Source: Lachnospiraceae bacterium
GTDB lineage: Bacteria > Bacillota > Clostridia > Lachnospirales > Lachnospiraceae
Reading direction: 5' to 3'
Length of the DNA stretch: 64,000 bases
Assembly (NCBI GenBank): GCA_910574885.1
Contig: CAJTDD010000023.1
Location: 19,274-83,273, forward strand
The position numbers and the translations under genes are program-made. Under the pieces are notes generated by a model. It saw nothing but the letters and a program-made list of their open reading frames with translations. It was not told the DNA's origin and searched no databases. Positions 9,970 to 18,197 of this stretch are shown one piece after another; the first letter of the stretch is position 1, and every line of letters starts with the position of its first letter.

Positions 9970-11484
9970 ATGAAATGCGAGTATTGCGGATATGAGATAC
10001 CGGAAGGGATGTTATACTGTGAATCGTGCGGCAGGGAAGTACGCATTGTTCCGGATTACAATCCTTTGGATGACATGCTTACTGAGCAGATAAGGGGTGC
10101 CATTAATGGCGAAGATGGTTATGAGGATTATCTTGACTATGGTCCTATAGGAGATAGGGAGGCAAGAGGAGCCGGAAGGAATACGGGACGGGGGACGAAC
10201 CGTGATATGGGAGGCGGTGTGAGCCGCAGCACCGGCCGGAATGCAGGTGGAGCCGGCCGGATGACAGCCCGTGACATGGGGGCCGGCCGTAGTACGGTCC
10301 GTGACGTAGGAGGAGCCAGAAGTACCGTCAGAGATGTAGGTGGAGCCGGCCGGGGGGTTAGCCAGGACATGCGAAATGGAGCCGGCCGGAGCACAGCCCG
10401 TGACATGGGGGTCGGCCGCAGTACCAGCCGTGACATGGGCGGGGCGGGGCGGAGCACCAGCCGGGATGTGAGGGGCGGTGTAAGTCGTAACACCAGTTCC
10501 CGCCGGGTCAATGGGACGGAGAATATGTCAGAGCGCGACCGCAAGCGCAGGCAGGCGGAGCGTAAAAAGGCAAAGAAGCGCAAAAGAATGGGATGTCTGT
10601 TCGTGATTTTCCTTATGATTGCGGCGGTTGCCGGAGGCGTATTTTATCTGTATCGGAATTCCTATCAGGGAATCATAAGCAGGGGGAATCAGGCGTTAAA
10701 AGCCGGGGAACTGAATCAGGCAATCGCTTATTTTGAGCGTGGGATAAAAAAAGACGAGACGAAAAAAGACGCCTATATCGGGTTGGCGAAGGTCTACATT
10801 GCGAAAAAGGATTTGGACTGGGCGGAATCCATTTTTTTGGAGGCTGTGAAAAAGCAGCCGAAAAATGCGGATATTTATCAGGCTTATGTGGAATTCTATA
10901 TGGATACGGATCAGAAGGAGAAGATTCCTCTGCTCCTTGAGGATGTGGATGGAGACGTGGCGGAACGTCTGGCAGGCTATATTGTCGCCGATCCCGGGTT
11001 TAGCCTGGATGACAGTGAGGTTTACGAGGACGTACAGGAATTGTCTTTGACGACGGAGGAGGGGTATACGATTTATTATACCGACGACGGGTCAGAGGCG
11101 ACTATCCGGAGTAAGAAGTATACGGAGCCAATTCAGCTTGGGGAAGGCGTGAGCGAGATTTCTGCGCTTGCGGTTGACGAGAAAGGAGTTCCGGGCCTTC
11201 CGGTCAAGAAGTCATATACGGTGGAGCTTCCAATCGTGGACGCCCCGGCGGTGTCGCCGTCTACCGGGCAGTATAGTTCGGCGGTGCAGATTGAGATTAA
11301 GGTGCCGGAAGGGTATGAGGCTTATTATACGACCAACGGGGAAGATCCTTCTACTGCGTCCAGTAAGTATATGGGACCGATTGATATGCCGGAGGGCGAG
11401 ACGCTGTTCAAGGCGATTCTTGTAAACAGTAAAGGACGTGCCAGCGGGATCACGACGAGAAATTATGTGCTGGAGACAGAGTAG
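9970..11484 (+). CDS. Zinc-ribbon, single-pass membrane protein with TPR and chitobiase C-terminal-type repeats
   Basis: 504 residues. The N terminus is a zinc ribbon (CEYCGYEIPEGMLYCESCG, two CxxC pairs). A low-complexity Gly/Arg/Met/Ser region with repeats such as GAGRSTARDMG spans about residues 58-180. A basic patch (RDRKRRQAERKKAKKRKR) precedes a membrane helix at about 207-227. The extracellular part has TPR-like helices (about 230-320) and then two copies of a beta domain resembling CHB_HEX_C (YTIYYTDDGSEATIRSKKY and YEAYYTTNGEDPSTASSKY). Known related proteins are annotated only by domain. It probably senses or scaffolds at the membrane; the function is inferred. ATG 9970 follows a GGGGGG tract. 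Confidence 0.75.
   Translation: MKCEYCGYEIPEGMLYCESCGREVRIVPDYNPLDDMLTEQIRGAINGEDGYEDYLDYGPIGDREARGAGRNTGRGTNRDMGGGVSRSTGRNAGGAGRMTARDMGAGRSTVRDVGGARSTVRDVGGAGRGVSQDMRNGAGRSTARDMGVGRSTSRDMGGAGRSTSRDVRGGVSRNTSSRRVNGTENMSERDRKRRQAERKKAKKRKRMGCLFVIFLMIAAVAGGVFYLYRNSYQGIISRGNQALKAGELNQAIAYFERGIKKDETKKDAYIGLAKVYIAKKDLDWAESIFLEAVKKQPKNADIYQAYVEFYMDTDQKEKIPLLLEDVDGDVAERLAGYIVADPGFSLDDSEVYEDVQELSLTTEEGYTIYYTDDGSEATIRSKKYTEPIQLGEGVSEISALAVDEKGVPGLPVKKSYTVELPIVDAPAVSPSTGQYSSAVQIEIKVPEGYEAYYTTNGEDPSTASSKYMGPIDMPEGETLFKAILVNSKGRASGITTRNYVLETE
10150..10500 (+). repeat. Degenerate in-frame repeat encoding GAGRST-RDMG units
   Basis: Imperfect repeats of about 33-42 bases built from GGAGCCGGCCGG and CGTGACATGGG blocks. 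They encode alternating GAGR(S/N)T and (R/S)RDMGG or RDVGGA segments in the cytosolic linker of the zinc-ribbon protein. The unit length varies, as expected for slippage-prone repeats. Confidence 0.7.
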
Positions 11485-11515
11485 GCTGTGGGTTAACTGG
11501 GAAGAATGCTTTTGG

Positions 11516-11575
11516 TATGCCGATACAGGCGTGTATCCTGCGCAGTCGGCAGATAGGCAGACGCCGTTTGGCATA
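11516..11575. other. Inverted repeat before rubredoxin
   Basis: TATGCC (11516-11521) and GGCGT (11528-11532) pair with ACGCC (11561-11565) and GGCATA (11570-11575), giving a two-part stem over a G/C-rich loop. It lies 37 bases before the rubredoxin start and could be a leader structure or a terminator remnant. Confidence 0.3.
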
Positions 11576-11612
11576 TCAGAGTGTTTATAGATTAGAAAGG
11601 AGAAAATGAAGT

Positions 11613-11768
11613 ATGAAGTATGTATGTGATGTGTGTGGATGGGAGTACGATGAGGAAGTTGGATATCCGGAGGGAGATATCGAGCCGGGAACAAAGTGGG
11701 AGGATGTGCCGGAGGATTTTGTTTGCCCGCTGTGTATGGTAGGGAAAGATCAGTTTTCCGAGGCATAG
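11613..11768 (+). CDS. Rubredoxin
   Basis: A 51-residue small iron protein. It has the two CxxC pairs that bind the single iron: VCDVCGWEYDEE at residues 5-8 and VCPLC at 38-41. It also has the conserved aromatic core and the PEDFVCP context. It carries electrons in the cytoplasm of anaerobes, commonly for oxygen and peroxide detoxification. AAAGGAG at about 11596-11602 is 10 bases before ATG 11613; another ATG at 11606 runs into a stop after seven codons. It is monocistronic: a strong terminator follows within 25 bases. Confidence 0.95.
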   Translation: MKYVCDVCGWEYDEEVGYPEGDIEPGTKWEDVPEDFVCPLCMVGKDQFSEA

Positions 11769-11792
11769 GTTCCGAGTAGATATTTTCCGGGT

Positions 11793-11837
11793 AAAAAGCA
11801 AGGTATGGGAGGCGCGGCTTTCCATACCTTGCTTTTT
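11793..11837 (+). terminator. Intrinsic terminator after rubredoxin
   Basis: AAAAAGCAAGGTATGGA pairs with TCCATACCTTGCTTTTT around a short GC-rich loop. The A-rich left arm makes it potentially bidirectional. Confidence 0.9.
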
Positions 11838-11956
11838 CTGTCTATTTACGGTAATATTTCATATATGTTTTGGCTAGTGTACTGTCTGTATTGTCATATT
11901 TCTTGTATGTGTTTATTACAATGATAGAAATAGAGAAAATGATGAGGAGTCAGTGT

Positions 11957-13411
11957 ATGAAATCTATTGTGGCAATGCTGCTTGGAGCTTTGCTGTGCGT
12001 TCAGCCTGTATCGGCAATGCAGGTGAAGGAGCCGGTTCTGTATACCCAAAGGGCATCCCATGATGCAAGTCTCTTAGGGACGGGCGGACTTGGTCCGATA
12101 ATGAATACCCAAAGGGCGGGTGAAGGTACGGAAAAGAAGGAAAGTGTGCAGGAGGAGACGGAGGTACAGGAAGGGACGGAAGCACAAGGAGGGACGGAAG
12201 CACAGGGAGAGACGGATGAAGCGCAGGAAGATGAAAAAGAAGGGGCTGCGGCGCAAGGGGAGATCAGTGTACAGGAAACGGAGGAAGCACAGGAAGATGC
12301 GGGTGGTTCTGAAAGCTCTGGGACATCGGGACAGGTGGAGGTCAGCGCGCCTTCTGCGGTCCTGATGGAGTCTTCTACAGGGCAGGTGATTTTTGAGAAG
12401 GATGCGGATACGCAGCGCCCTCCGGCGAGCGTGACCAAGGTCATGACGCTTTTGTTGATTTTTGATGCGCTGGCGGATGGGAAGATTAAGCTGGAGGATT
12501 CTGTGACGACTTCGGAGTATGCGGCGTCCATGGGTGGGTCGCAGGTGTTTTTAGAGCCGGGGGAGGTGCAGACGGTGGATACGCTGATTAAGTGCATTTC
12601 CGTGGCAAGCGCTAATGACGCATGTGTGGCAATGGCAGAACATATCTGCGGCAATGAAGAGGAATTCGTGGCACAGATGAATAAAAGGGCCGAAGGCCTT
12701 GGAATGACGAACACGCATTTTATCAACTGCAACGGACTGGATGCGGACGGACACCTGACAACGGCGCGGGATATTGCGCTGATGTCAAGGGAGCTGATTA
12801 CGGCATACCCCCAGATTCATGATTACTGCACCATTTGGATGGAGAATATAACTCACACGACGAAAAAGGGCTCCTCCGAATTCGGCCTGACGAACACGAA
12901 TAAACTGATTCGGCAGTATGAATTTGCCACCGGGCTAAAAACCGGCTCTACCAGCAAGGCAAAGTTCTGTGTGTCGGCTACTGCAAAGAAGGATGATACG
13001 GAACTGATTGCCGTTATCATGGCGGCAGACGACAGTAAGGCGCGTGTGAGAGACGCCATTGCCCTGTGCAATTACGGATTTGGAAAATGCAACAAATATC
13101 AGGAGGACGGAACGGAACCTGTCAAGCCCGTGAAAATTGCAAGAGGTGTGAAAGGGACGGTTAAGGCGGCGCAGGAAGAGCCGTTTACATATATCGACAC
13201 AACGGGGGCGGATTTGAAAGGGATGGAGCGGAAGGTCACGGCCAGCAAGAAATTACAGGCGCCAATCAAAAAAGGCGATAAAGTAGGTGTGGCGAAATAT
13301 TATCTGAACGGCACAGAGGTAGGGAGCAGAGATATTGTTGCATCTGAGAGCGTGGATGCAGTCAGTTACCAGAGCGCGCTTGTAGATACGATTGAGGAAT
13401 GGCTGCTGTGA
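11957..13411 (+). CDS. dacF: D-alanyl-D-alanine carboxypeptidase (S11 family, PBP5/DacF type)
   Basis: 484 residues from ATG 11957, with GAGGAG 7 bases upstream; a TTG-initiated extension to 11870 lacks a site. It starts with a signal peptide (MKSIVAMLLGALLCVQPVSA). An acidic Glu/Gln/Gly-rich linker with EAQG(G/E)TE repeats follows, at about 55-110. The penicillin-binding domain has SxxK in PPASVTKVMT, SxN in ASANDACVAM and KTG in GLKTGSTSKAKFC. A C-terminal PBP5_C-like beta domain runs to the end, without an obvious amphipathic anchor. It trims the terminal D-alanine from peptidoglycan stem peptides outside the membrane. The dacF name is by family; a sporulation-specific role is not shown. 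Confidence 0.9.
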   Translation: MKSIVAMLLGALLCVQPVSAMQVKEPVLYTQRASHDASLLGTGGLGPIMNTQRAGEGTEKKESVQEETEVQEGTEAQGGTEAQGETDEAQEDEKEGAAAQGEISVQETEEAQEDAGGSESSGTSGQVEVSAPSAVLMESSTGQVIFEKDADTQRPPASVTKVMTLLLIFDALADGKIKLEDSVTTSEYAASMGGSQVFLEPGEVQTVDTLIKCISVASANDACVAMAEHICGNEEEFVAQMNKRAEGLGMTNTHFINCNGLDADGHLTTARDIALMSRELITAYPQIHDYCTIWMENITHTTKKGSSEFGLTNTNKLIRQYEFATGLKTGSTSKAKFCVSATAKKDDTELIAVIMAADDSKARVRDAIALCNYGFGKCNKYQEDGTEPVKPVKIARGVKGTVKAAQEEPFTYIDTTGADLKGMERKVTASKKLQAPIKKGDKVGVAKYYLNGTEVGSRDIVASESVDAVSYQSALVDTIEEWLL

Positions 13412-13460
13412 GATGGATGGGGCATGCAGGAGAAGCAGATGGATGTCCCAAATAGCAAAG

Positions 13461-13501
13461 GGGCTGCTGCAAAATGCAAAAATTATGCAGCAGCCTCTTT
13501 T
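13461..13501. terminator. Terminator between dacF and the minus-strand ATPase
   Basis: GGCTGCTGC pairs with GCAGCAGCC around an A/T-rich loop, with CTCTTTT following on the + strand. It lies between convergent genes and may serve both. Confidence 0.8.
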
Positions 13502-13524
13502 GGCGCTTGAGTCAATTATTTCCA

Positions 13525-14562
13525 TCAATTTTTCTGGGAGTCTTTTAAATCACTATATTCCGGCTCCCCATTTTCAATGTCAATGACCCTGACTTCTTTT
13601 GCAGATTCGATGATAATTGGCGAGGAAGTCGTTGCGATAAACTGTACGTTCGGAAATACCGCCCGGAGCGCGTCGATTACGTTCACCTGACATTTTGGAT
13701 CTAAATGCATATCTAGTTCATCAATCAGTACAATACCTTTTGATTTTGTCAGCTCTTCCTTTTTGTGGGGATTCAGAAGAGCCATCCGGCATGCAATGTC
13801 TAAGACCATCCAAATTAGGGACTGGAATCCCGCGCTTAGGTGCCCCAGCGGCAGGATGTTATTTCCGTTCTGGCACATAAATTCTTCAGCCTTCTTATCC
13901 AAAAAGAACCGATAGGGCTTTCCGCCGTCCATCCGGCAGGCAAAATCGGCTGATGCATTCATGACCGTTTCATATTCTGCCGTCTTTTCCATCTTTGAAC
14001 ACCAGTTATACAAAAACCTCAGGTTCGTAGAATCCGACAGGGCATCCAAATAACCTACGGTTCGCTCATATTTTTTCCGGAAAATATTTTCTGTCTTTTC
14101 AAATTTCTGGGAACACGCCCTTCCCATTCCCTGAAAACTTAATACAGGCAGGTCTGACTCGGCCTTTTTCCCAAGACGCCGAAGGAGAGCAGAAGTTTCT
14201 TTCGGCTGAATCGAGGTTTTCGAGGCATGGATGCTGGTCCGGCTCATAATCCAGCGGACGGGGATATTTACGCCCTCGATTGCTGCGACCAGAGTGACTT
14301 CCACCGGAACGGAATAATCGCATGTGAGGGAACCGTCGTCAGACAGAGTGTATGCTTTGCTGATTTCGTCTCTGGTAAAATGTTCTGTAAAACATCCTTC
14401 GATTCCGGACAGGATTCCGGAAAGACCTGTAGTCAGGGCGTCAAGGATTGAGGTCTTGCCTTTTCCGTTCATTCCTTTTATCAGATGGAAGCCTGGTTCA
14501 AATTCCAGACGTATCTGTTCAATTCCCCTAAAATTCGTTATCTGCGCATTGATGAAATGCAT
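13525..14562 (-). CDS. RecF/OLD-like AAA (ABC-type) ATPase, stand-alone
   Basis: 345 residues. It begins MHFINAQITNFRGIEQIRLEF, a RecF/SMC-type first strand, then Walker A GMNGKGKTSILD at about residues 30-41. The ABC signature is LSAGFQSLIWM and Walker B is GIVLIDELDMHLDPK, followed by the TTSSP switch motif near 325. The middle is helical and of unknown role. No TOPRIM nuclease domain is attached, and no nuclease, reverse transcriptase or HNH gene is next to it, so assignment to a known defence system (OLD, Septu, retron) is not supported. The neighbour on the same strand is a chemotaxis receptor. It may be a lone defence-type or DNA-repair ATPase. Confidence 0.75.
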   Translation of the reverse strand: MHFINAQITNFRGIEQIRLEFEPGFHLIKGMNGKGKTSILDALTTGLSGILSGIEGCFTEHFTRDEISKAYTLSDDGSLTCDYSVPVEVTLVAAIEGVNIPVRWIMSRTSIHASKTSIQPKETSALLRRLGKKAESDLPVLSFQGMGRACSQKFEKTENIFRKKYERTVGYLDALSDSTNLRFLYNWCSKMEKTAEYETVMNASADFACRMDGGKPYRFFLDKKAEEFMCQNGNNILPLGHLSAGFQSLIWMVLDIACRMALLNPHKKEELTKSKGIVLIDELDMHLDPKCQVNVIDALRAVFPNVQFIATTSSPIIIESAKEVRVIDIENGEPEYSDLKDSQKN

Positions 14563-14598
14563 GGTACACCTCCTGGATTTTTCTGGCAGAGACCGGTT

Positions 14599-16572
14599 CT
14601 AATTTTTGGCAAGTGTGAACTGCTCTACCAGTTGTTTTAAATTGGCCGCCTCGGCAGAAAGTTCCTGACTGGCTGCTGCGCTTTGTTCAGCCGTAGAGCT
14701 ATTGCTTTGTACGACTGAGGAAATCTGGTTAATTCCTTCGCTGACCTGAAGGACGGCCTCGGACTGTTCGTTTGATACGGCTGAAATCTGGTCAATCGAA
14801 CCGACTATAGAATGAATATTCTGTACTGCATCCAATAAAGCGTTTGCCGTATCTTCTGCAATCTTCGTGCCTTCCTGTACCGCTTCTGTGGAATTGGTAA
14901 TCAGCAATGCGGTGTTCTGGGAGGCTTCTGCGGACTTGCTGGCAAGATTACGGACTTCGTCTGCCACGACGGCAAAACCTTTGCCTGCTTCGCCTGCCCG
15001 CGCAGCCTCTACAGCCGCATTCAGCGCCAGAATATTGGTCTGGAATGCAATGTCTTCGATGGTCTTAATAATTTTGCCGATTTCTTCTGAACTGGAATGA
15101 ATCTTTTCCATAGCATTCATTAGTTCCTGCATCTGCTGGTTGCAGACGGAAATGCCCTTGCCTGCATGGTGAGTCTGTTCACGTACTTCCCGCGCGCTGT
15201 CTGCGGTATCTTGGACCTGATCGGAAATCTCGCCGATCTGGGCGGCAAGTTCTTCTACAGAGCTTGCCTGTTCCACGGCGCCCTGGCTCAAGCTCTGAGA
15301 GCTTGAAGATACCTGTCCGCTGGCGCTTGATACCTGTTCGGCAGAAATATTGATCTGATCGAGGATTCCGCTTAATTCTATCTTTAGGTTGCGCATGGAG
15401 CCCAGAATATTCTGGAAATCGCCTACATAGGCGTCGCGTCGCCGGGAATGGATGTCCAGATTCCGATTCGCCATCTCCCCCAGAAGATAGCCGATATCAT
15501 GGATAATGGCAGACAGCCCTTCCACCAGTTCGGCGGTAGACTGTGTCAGCATCCCAGTCTCATCCCTGCTGACAGCTTTGGGAACCGGAGTTTCCAAATC
15601 TCCCTCCACTAACAGGCGCATACGTTCTGCACAGGCATTCATGGGCCGGCTGATGCTGTTGGCAAGTTTCAGCGCGACGATGATGGAAAGCAGGATGGCT
15701 AGTACCATCATTGCCAGGTTTATTGCAATGTTGAAATAAGCAGAAGAAAGATAATCTGACTGCGGGGCAACGACTGCCACGCTCCATCCGTCTGTGCCAT
15801 TTACCGGTGCATAAGCCGCAAACATGCCCTTCTTATCATTCTTATATTCTCCGAAACCACTTTTTCCCTCGCGCATGGCGGCATGGATTGAGGCCAATTC
15901 TTTCAGGGAAGAGTCATTTTTGGCTTCATTTTCAATATTCTGGACAGTGATGGTATCTAATGTAGTATCTGCAATCGTGTCGCCTGTGCGGTTAATCATA
16001 TATGCACGGTTATGTTCGCTGACACGGATCGACGAAACGATGTCGTTTAGGAAGGTCTCTTGGGGAACGAAGTAAACGACGCCGGCAATCGCAGAGCCCT
16101 GGATTCCGTCTTCGTAGATAGGAGCCGCTACCATAATGGAAAGCTCTCCCGTTATCTTGCTGATCAGTGGTTCTGATACATAGACATTGCCTTGCATTGC
16201 CTGGATGACGTATTCGCGGTCAGAATAGTCATTCCCATCGAAGATGCTGATGCCGTCCGGCCCAACGATGTTCCCACGCTGGAAACCGTGCATGCTGACA
16301 CGTTCGTTTATGATTGCTTGCTTTTCTTCCAATGAAACAGTTTCATCAAGAAGCTGCGGGACACAGCCGGTATCCATGGCAACGTTCTTGTAGGCGGTTA
16401 GTTCTTGTTCGATGCGTTCTGACGCAAGGACTGCGGTCTCGCCCATCATCTGCTCTACGGTTGCAATGGTACTGTTGAAGTTCAGGGTAATGCTGAACGC
16501 TCCTACAACAAGCTGTGTAGCTAGGACTGTCACCATAAGGCACAGAGTGATTTTAGTCCGAATGCTTTTCAT
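14599..16572 (-). CDS. Methyl-accepting chemotaxis protein with double-Cache sensor
   Basis: 657 residues. The first membrane helix is at about 7-29. The extracytoplasmic Cache-type sensor spans about 35-275, with [13 protein letters not shown] and [10 protein letters not shown] typical of dCache_1. A second membrane helix lies at about 282-303, HAMP at about 305-357, and the long helical signalling domain runs to the end. The hairpin tip that binds CheA/CheW reads [19 protein letters not shown] then [15 protein letters not shown]. There is no C-terminal CheR-binding pentapeptide. The ligand is unknown; Cache sensors often bind amino acids or other small metabolites. It has its own promoter and an AGGAGGTAG ribosome binding site. 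Confidence 0.93.
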   Translation of the reverse strand: MKSIRTKITLCLMVTVLATQLVVGAFSITLNFNSTIATVEQMMGETAVLASERIEQELTAYKNVAMDTGCVPQLLDETVSLEEKQAIINERVSMHGFQRGNIVGPDGISIFDGNDYSDREYVIQAMQGNVYVSEPLISKITGELSIMVAAPIYEDGIQGSAIAGVVYFVPQETFLNDIVSSIRVSEHNRAYMINRTGDTIADTTLDTITVQNIENEAKNDSSLKELASIHAAMREGKSGFGEYKNDKKGMFAAYAPVNGTDGWSVAVVAPQSDYLSSAYFNIAINLAMMVLAILLSIIVALKLANSISRPMNACAERMRLLVEGDLETPVPKAVSRDETGMLTQSTAELVEGLSAIIHDIGYLLGEMANRNLDIHSRRRDAYVGDFQNILGSMRNLKIELSGILDQINISAEQVSSASGQVSSSSQSLSQGAVEQASSVEELAAQIGEISDQVQDTADSAREVREQTHHAGKGISVCNQQMQELMNAMEKIHSSSEEIGKIIKTIEDIAFQTNILALNAAVEAARAGEAGKGFAVVADEVRNLASKSAEASQNTALLITNSTEAVQEGTKIAEDTANALLDAVQNIHSIVGSIDQISAVSNEQSEAVLQVSEGINQISSVVQSNSSTAEQSAAASQELSAEAANLKQLVEQFTLAKN

Positions 16573-16629
16573 GTTTCTCTACCTCCTGGTTTCTCATAAG
16601 TAAACTATATATGATAACACTGTATATTT

Positions 16630-16659
16630 ATTATATGAATTTGTACTCTGGTTTGTCAA
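16630..16659 (-). promoter_or_regulatory. Sigma-A-type promoter of the chemotaxis receptor
   Basis: Read on the minus strand: TTGACA (16659-16654), an 18-base spacer and TATAAT (16635-16630), about 57 bases before the receptor start. Both hexamers are perfect. No sigma-D-like GCCGATA sequence was seen here. Confidence 0.75.
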
Positions 16660-16790
16660 CTATAAACATGGATGAAACAGTATTGTGTAAATTTTATTCT
16701 CTTTCACCATTTTTTCACAGTTTCACAATAGATTCCCCAAACTTTCCAATTATAATGACCAAAGTAAACTTTCAGCAAGGGAGAGGAAAT

Positions 16791-17519
16791 ATGAGCGATC
16801 AGAATGTATTTGAACGGGTAGAGAAGAAATACCGCATGAACCAGAAGCAGTACGATTTATTCCTTAGCGGCGCGGCAGGCAATCTCCATATGGATGAATA
16901 CGGCCTGCACACCATTCGGAATATTTACTACGACACACCCAATTACGAATTGATCCGCCGTTCGATTGACAAGCCGAAATACAAGGAAAAATTCCGCCTG
17001 CGCGGTTATGGGGAAATTGAGGAAGACAGCCCCGTATTTCTGGAAATCAAGAAAAAATACTGCGGAGTGGTCTACAAACGCCGGACGCAGCTTGCCTTAA
17101 TGAAAGCGCGTACATATCTGGAATCCGGGTTCATTGCGGAGAAGAAAAGCCAGATAATGAATGAAATCGATTATTTTATCCGATTTTACCATCCCAAACC
17201 GAGAGTCTATCTTGCCTACGACCGGGAGGCTTTTGTGGGAAATGAGGAAGAAAACCTGCGGATTACGATTGACCGCAATATCCGAAGCCGCAGCCACCGG
17301 CTGGAACTGACCTACGACGGGGAATGCATGCTGCTGAATCCGGGAGAGTACCTGATGGAAATCAAGGTAAATGGGGCGTACCCGCTATGGCTTGCAGACC
17401 TTTTAGGAAAACTGGAAATCTACCCCATATCCTTTTCAAAGTACGGGGCGGTATACGCACAGGCGATGCAGAATCAAGCGGAAATGGAGGAAAAACAGAT
17501 ATGTTTGCAAGTGTATTAA
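16791..17519 (+). CDS. VTC-domain polyphosphate polymerase
   Basis: 242 residues from ATG 16791, after AAGGGAGAGG; an upstream extension from 16611 has no coding character. It shows the tunnel-fold VTC motifs: FERVEKKYRM at the N terminus, IRNIYYDTP, KEKFRLRGYG, VFLEIKKKYCGVVYKRR, LRITIDRNIR, YLMEIKVNGAYP and SFSKYGAVYA. The basic and acidic residues in these lines form the ATP and metal site in yeast Vtc4, which makes polyphosphate from ATP. Polymerase activity in this bacterial protein is inferred from the family. It overlaps the start of the DUF4956 gene by 19 bases, so the two are almost certainly co-translated. Confidence 0.88.
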   Translation: MSDQNVFERVEKKYRMNQKQYDLFLSGAAGNLHMDEYGLHTIRNIYYDTPNYELIRRSIDKPKYKEKFRLRGYGEIEEDSPVFLEIKKKYCGVVYKRRTQLALMKARTYLESGFIAEKKSQIMNEIDYFIRFYHPKPRVYLAYDREAFVGNEEENLRITIDRNIRSRSHRLELTYDGECMLLNPGEYLMEIKVNGAYPLWLADLLGKLEIYPISFSKYGAVYAQAMQNQAEMEEKQICLQVY

Positions 17520-18175
17520 ATAATATGGAAGGCAGCCTGACCATCCAGAATGCGCTGCTGTGTACTCTGGCGTCCCTGGCATTGGGGTTTGTAATCGCAT
17601 TTGTCTATGGGATGAAAGGGGCGTGCAGTAAGAATTTCATGATGACCTTGGTGTTGCTTCCTGTGTTGGTACAGATGGTCATTATGCTGGTAAATGGAAA
17701 CCTTGGGACCAGCGTCGCCGTACTGGGCGCGTTCAGTCTGGTTCGTTTCCGCTCAGTCCCTGGAACGTCAAAAGAGATGGCAGTCATCTTCTTTGCCATG
17801 GCGGTAGGGCTGGCGACAGGTACAGGATTCCTAAGTTTTGCAGCCGTCATGACGCTTATGGTGGGAACCGTATTCCTGGTGATGGAGAAGTCTTGTTTCG
17901 GGGAATGGAAGCAGGAGCGGAAGGATCTGCGGATCACCATTGCGGAGCATCTGGATTATACGGAGATTTTCGATGATATTTTCCAGAAATATACCAGCAA
18001 ATGCTGCCTGCAAAAGGTGAAGACTACGAACCTGGGCAGCATGTATGAGTTAGATTACCATATTACGTTGAAAGACATCAGGCAGGAAAAGGAAATGCTG
18101 GATGCAATCCGCTGCAGGAACGGGAATCTGACCGTAATCTGCGGGAGGCGGGCGACCGTGCAGGATGAATTGTGA
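17501..18175 (+). CDS. DUF4956 membrane protein
   Basis: 224 residues from ATG 17501, with TGGAGG inside the end of the VTC gene. Four hydrophobic segments fall at about 16-37, 45-64, 70-80 and 93-127. The family-typical segment GAFSLVRFRSVPGTSKE lies between them. A soluble C-terminal domain of about 95 residues follows (YTEIFDDIFQKYTSKC, YELDYHITLKD). The family is repeatedly found beside VTC-domain genes. One possible role is moving or anchoring polyphosphate at the membrane, but this is inference. The overlap with the upstream gene and the 22-base gap to the next indicate one operon. Confidence 0.88.
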   Translation: MFASVLNNMEGSLTIQNALLCTLASLALGFVIAFVYGMKGACSKNFMMTLVLLPVLVQMVIMLVNGNLGTSVAVLGAFSLVRFRSVPGTSKEMAVIFFAMAVGLATGTGFLSFAAVMTLMVGTVFLVMEKSCFGEWKQERKDLRITIAEHLDYTEIFDDIFQKYTSKCCLQKVKTTNLGSMYELDYHITLKDIRQEKEMLDAIRCRNGNLTVICGRRATVQDEL

Positions 18176-18197
18176 TAATAGGATAGGAGCATGGCAG

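Noticed and set aside
13525..16572. Defence island made of the AAA ATPase and its neighbours
   Set aside because: The neighbours are a carboxypeptidase and a chemotaxis receptor; no nuclease, methylase, reverse transcriptase or toxin partner is present.
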